In this document: positions 60,519 to 64,000 of the stretch, in pieces
Layout: the number at the start of each line of letters is the position of its first letter
How positions within the stretch are numbered: the first letter of the stretch is position 1
DNA from: Anaeramoeba flamelloides
Taxonomy: Eukaryota > Metamonada > Anaeramoebidae
DNA length: 64,000 nt
Reading direction: 5' to 3'
NCBI GenBank assembly: GCA_027625915.1
Contig: JANTQA010000032.1
Location: forward strand, 13,656,001-13,720,000
Position numbers and translations under genes: made by a program
Notes under the pieces: model-generated
Database searches by the model: none
The model's input: the letters and a program-made list of their open reading frames with translations, nothing else
What the model was told of the DNA's origin: nothing

Positions 60519-61503
60519 AAAAATACCTAGACATGAAAAAAATCCAAGATTTTTAAGGAAATATTAATAAACAAAAGGAATTATTAATAAACAAAAGGAA
60601 ATATTAATAAACAACAAAAATATTTAAAATGGAAAGGCTCTACCTCAATCTTAAAACTTGGAACATTCACAAATTATTTAAACAGGTATTCTTATGTTAT
60701 GAATGAAGATAAATCAAAATTTTTTAAATTATGAAAAAAAATAAATAATTTAGATGTCATTGAAGATTTGGATCATATTCTCTGGAACTGCCCAGCCTAT
60801 GAAAATAATCGTAAAATCTGGATCTCTGAATTAAAAAAAATCAATCTATCTTATATATTAAAAAACAATAATATTTTTAATATTATTAACAGAATAGATT
60901 CCATAACTTTATTAGGACCTAGTGGAAAATAAAAGTATATCGAAATCTTTAAAAAAATTTCTAAATCACAATTTAGGAATTCGAAAAAACAAGAGGAACT
61001 TAAAACTCCTCCCTTAAACAATAAAAAAAAAAAAAAAAAAAATCTAAAATTTTTAATTGTTAATATTAGGAAAATTCTTTGTATATAATTTGATTTACTA
61101 TCTATCAAATCCCTTTTTCTAAAGAACCAAACTTTTTATGAACCGAGTAATAAACCTACCTAAAATTCATTAAAGTGGGGTGTCTCTAGAATAACTGAAT
61201 AATTGTTTGATAAACATTGCTAGATCTACATATTTTGAAAAACAATCTGTTTTTATAGAAGTTTACTAGAGTTTGAAAAATTGATAATTTTTATTCTGGT
61301 TTTTTGATTGGTTGAATGATACTTTGAACAAGTGTAATTTCATTAATCATCATTATAATAAGTGGGCGAGTTATAATTTTAAAAAAAATTCATTTAAAAA
61401 AAAAAGGATTTGATTTTAAAAAAAAGAAATTACACAACAATTTTCCTAATGTTCAATATTAAAAATCTTTTCACTGAATTTTTTTCATGTCTAGGTATTT
61501 TTT
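60519..61503. mobile_element. Long-TIR element J, split by LINE L4
   Basis: AAAAATACCTAGACATGAAA near 60519 is inverted at about 61484-61503. With L4 left out, similarity of the two arms continues for about 100 bp (GATTTTTAAT, TTAGGAAAATT, then a CAAATCC block). The element proper is about 480 bp and non-coding; no target duplication was resolved. Confidence 0.65.
60557..61040 (+). mobile_element. LINE 3' end, copy L4
   Basis: Very short 5'-truncated copy ending in poly(A). The flanks AATCCAAGATTTTTAA (60541-60556) and AATCTAAAATTTTTAA (61041-61056) match at 14 of 16. It starts with two and a half copies of a 20 bp unit (GGAAATATTAATAAACAAAA). The decayed frame encodes YLKWKGSTSILKLGTFTNYL, then DLDHILWNCPAYENNRKIWI. 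Several stops make it dead. The 3' end GAACTTAAAACTCCTCCC is comparable with L3. Confidence 0.8.
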
Positions 61504-61579
61504 TCAATACTATATTTATAAGAGAAAAAATAATTGATTTATCCATCATGAAAGATGAAAATATATTTTTGGATTTTTC

Positions 61580-62776
61580 GGTTCAATTTTAAAATTTATC
61601 AAAATAAAACATATTTTGAAAAAACAAAATTTGTATCAAATAAAAGAAAAATAAACACAAATTTTCATACATAAAAAAGGTCAAATAAAATTAAGATAAG
61701 AAATTCTTCTTATAAGATATTAAAATTAACCTTTTTATCCTTAGTACGAGTATAAAATCAAAAAAATGTAATTTTTTTTTTCATTTTTTTTACAATCTCC
61801 TTTTTCAAAAATCCCATAAACAAAAAGTTACCTGGAATGTAAAAATGATTACTATTCAAACCTTACCAAATACTTAGTTCAAAACGATAACTTATAGATA
61901 TCCCAAAAAAGTTAATTAAAAAAAAATGACAAAAAATAACTATTTTTTGCCTTTATACTGATATGAGGGCTTTAAAAACAAAACAAATATTTATTCTTAA
62001 AGGAATATTTTGAGTTGAAAAGGAAATAATACAGATTTTGAAAATCATTTATTTAAAAGGCTTTTTTTCACGTATGAAAAAACAGCAATCTATGTTATGA
62101 AGCAAATGGTTCAAAAATTCAGAGAATTGAAAAGGGGTTAAAAATAGGAAACAATTCATCATTGCAAGATTTATTAATGTAAGAATTTTTCAAATGCAAT
62201 AAAACATCAGTTGAAATTTTCTAAAAGAACACAAAAGAAAAAAAAGAAATTTTATTTAGTAAATGAAAAATGTGAGTACAATTTTTTTGGGGGGGACCGA
62301 ATTGAATGAGACGAATGTATTTAGTCAACTATAAGCCTTGTAATAAAAAAAAAAATTCCAAATCAATTATGTATCAAAAATATATCGAAAATAATAAAAA
62401 TCAAAGAACAAAGGTGTGGAAAAATAATATTTTTTATTTTATGGCTCAAGATCTAATTTACTTGTAATTTCAAGTATTTATTATTCCATCCCAAGTAACT
62501 TTTGTTTTTTCATTGAGATCTTGCAATGAAATTTTTTTCTTTATTTGTTTTTATTAATTTTTTTGAAAAAAAATACGAAAAGAATTTTCCAAAAAAGTGA
62601 AAATAAAAAAAAATGTAAAACTCAGGAGTTTTTGTTTTTATACCTATAATGGTGCCACAGGATTCAATAATTGAGGAATAATAATTTTGAATATTTTTAC
62701 ATAGTTACCATTGAATAAAGTTTACTAAAGATATTTTAAAATAAATTCCACCTTTCCTTTTTTTTGGGAATGGCTT
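61580..62776 (-). repeat. Scattered F-family remnants
   Basis: 61590-61730 resembles the middle of F in reverse (AAATAAACACAAATTTTCAT, GGTCAAATAAAATTAAGAT). 62690-62776 resembles its outer end in reverse (AGTTTACTAAAGATATTTTA, GGGAATGGCTT). They may be one copy with an insertion between, or two fragments. Confidence 0.4.
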
Positions 62777-63009
62777 CTTTAAATATTATTTCGAGTAAAA
62801 GAATAATATGAAGAAAATGATATCATAAATAAATTTTAAAATGAATCAAAATTTTTATTTTTATTTGAATTATCATTTATGATAATTAAATCGTATTGTA
62901 TTTTCTTCAAAAAAAAAAAATAAATAATAATAATAATAATAACCACCCATTGTGATGATTATCCAAGTATTTTGCGTTCAAAATAAACTTTTGTGTTGGT
63001 GTATATATT

Positions 63010-64000
63010 CTAAATATTCTTATCAGACTTTTTATTATTCATTATTTTCTTTTCCACTATTTCTTTGATAGTATTTTGTAAAAATCCAAATCCTGTCTTT
63101 TTTTTAATAGTTGAAGGTGCCTGGATAGTATCCCAATTCTCGCATTTAATTGCTTGAAAATTTCTAAAGTTAATTTTTAGAGAATTAAAATTAATTTGAA
63201 AATTCAATCCAAATGCTTTGTTTCTGCTTTTTTTCCCATTTTCTCTTTTTTGATCATTACAAAAAGAAGAAAATTGTTTTAATTTGGTTGTGGATAACGG
63301 CTTCATATCAAATTCATCAGTTTGTACATTTTTAAGAAGTTGTAAAATTACATTAAATGGTAGGTCTGGTGCAATTTGCTTACAAACAAGATATTGTTCC
63401 GAAAAATTGTCCAATATAATTTTACTGTTGGCTAGGCATTGTGCTGCTTGCTTGATAAACTGGAATTTAAAATCGCCCTTTTCAAACCCCTTTTCATAAA
63501 ATAATTCTTCTAATAATGAAATCGAAAGTTTGATTCTAAAACCATTCCCACAGCAGCATAATTCTTTTTTATTTAGTAATTCTTTTGTTAACAACAAATC
63601 GGCTGATTTGATTGTTTGAATTAAAATCATTTCACTGATTTCAATAGGAAGATAATTTATTTTTTGATAATCGAAAATTTGGGATAGGCAATTATTAATA
63701 ATCATATTTGGTGAATCTTCTTGAAATTCTTCATTATTAATTTTTTCATTTAAATGTTTTTCATTTTTTTCTAAAATCGTTATTATTAACGATCGCTTTA
63801 TAAAATTTAAATGGTATTGGCAGATATTTAAAAGACACTCTTTCAAGACTTGAGCGTTTAATTCTTTAAATTTATTTATTCTTTGTTCTTTATCTGTTTT
63901 TGAATTGTTTTTATCTTGGAAATTAGTATTATTATTATTATGGGTAGTATTTAATTTAATACTTTTACTATTTTTTATTTTTATTTCTTGACTCTGATTT
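63010..64000 (-). CDS. Unrecognised protein, C-terminal part (runs off the window)
   Basis: The frame is open from the window edge (64000) to the stop at 63010: 330 residues, N-terminus missing. It starts in an Asn/Lys-rich stretch (NTTHNNNNTNFQDKN), then becomes mostly helical: ELNAQVLKECLLNICQYHLN, YLPIEISEMILIQTIKSADL, LLNKKELCCCGNGFRI, SKIILDNFSEQYLVCKQIAP, DLPFNVILQLLKNVQTDEFD, and ends FLQNTIKEIVEKKIMNNKKS. The helical layout suggests an alpha-solenoid, as in trafficking or scaffold proteins, but I cannot name a family. No intron is seen in this part. Confidence 0.75.
   Translation of the reverse strand, partial: NQSQEIKIKNSKSIKLNTTHNNNNTNFQDKNNSKTDKEQRINKFKELNAQVLKECLLNICQYHLNFIKRSLIITILEKNEKHLNEKINNEEFQEDSPNMIINNCLSQIFDYQKINYLPIEISEMILIQTIKSADLLLTKELLNKKELCCCGNGFRIKLSISLLEELFYEKGFEKGDFKFQFIKQAAQCLANSKIILDNFSEQYLVCKQIAPDLPFNVILQLLKNVQTDEFDMKPLSTTKLKQFSSFCNDQKRENGKKSRNKAFGLNFQINFNSLKINFRNFQAIKCENWDTIQAPSTIKKKTGFGFLQNTIKEIVEKKIMNNKKSDKNI

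Larger units (their letters stand above)
59938..63009. other. Intergenic with nested repeats
   Basis: 3.1 kb upstream of the ACAP start and downstream of the last gene. It contains hairpin K-e (60166-60236), a small inverted pair at 60280-60340 (AGAATGAAATCT and AGATTTCGTTCT), long-TIR element J with LINE L4, and scattered F-family remnants. No gene was supported. Confidence 0.55.

Noticed and set aside
61187-61203. AAAGTGGGGTGTCTCTAG as an F-element end
   Set aside because: It shares only the GTGGGG block with F and lies inside element J; the match is too short.

Overview
The window is eukaryotic nuclear DNA from a very AT-rich genome (roughly four fifths A+T by eye), with long homopolymer runs, GT-AG introns and standard stop codons. 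The domain mix (RCC1 repeats with BTB, a BAR-PH-ArfGAP-ankyrin protein, a PP2A B55-type subunit, a large ankyrin protein) fits an amoeboid protist, for example Amoebozoa or Anaeramoeba-like metamonads. That placement is inference. No organelle, bacterial, LTR-element or CRISPR signal was seen.

Gene layout: (1) 807-2289 minus, PP2A regulatory B-like protein with an unusual short end; (2) 5807-12010 plus, RCC1/BTB protein in two exons around a 4.1 kb intron; (3) 17246-22286 plus, 1275-residue ankyrin protein in three exons whose C-terminus carries two related Rossmann-like, receiver-like segments; (4) 28837-37709 minus, predicted 8-helix membrane protein with a Ser/Asp-rich tail, three exons and a 7.1 kb intron; (5) 40941-44768 minus, intronless 1275-residue protein with an HMG-box-like start and a degenerate RNase-H-like/Cys-rich C-terminus; (6) 47155-59937 minus, ACAP-type ArfGAP of 742 residues in four exons with introns of 5.7 and 4.6 kb; (7) 63010 to the window edge, minus, 3' part of an unrecognised gene. 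For every spliced model the reading frame closes exactly (coding lengths 867, 2094, 3828, 1152 and 2229, all divisible by 3), and splice sites were placed by conserved protein continuity where the family is known.

The genes cover little of the window. The rest, including the three largest gene introns, is loaded with mobile DNA: four 5'-truncated non-LTR (LINE) 3' ends with poly(A) and target-site duplications; several MITE families with TA target duplications (here C, D, F and probably L); a TTAA-flanked element (G); a 1.26-1.28 kb element (I) with arrays of TCGCGA-like motifs inside its ends; fold-back elements (A); a long-TIR element (J) holding a LINE; and dispersed repeats B, E and H. 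Nesting is deep. At 32.3-35.4 kb one LINE contains a MITE, a cluster of hairpins and a second LINE, which itself carries another hairpin.

The least familiar signal is a family of 70-90 bp hairpin modules (K) that share the ends CTAGGTTTT / AAAACCTAACG but differ inside. They occur singly, in tandem and nested inside one another at five places (about 13.1, 18.75, 33.35-33.9, 34.8 and 60.2 kb). Other points of interest are the receiver-like tandem in the ankyrin protein, the apparently inactive transposase-like domain in the HMG-box protein, and the shortened B55 gene.
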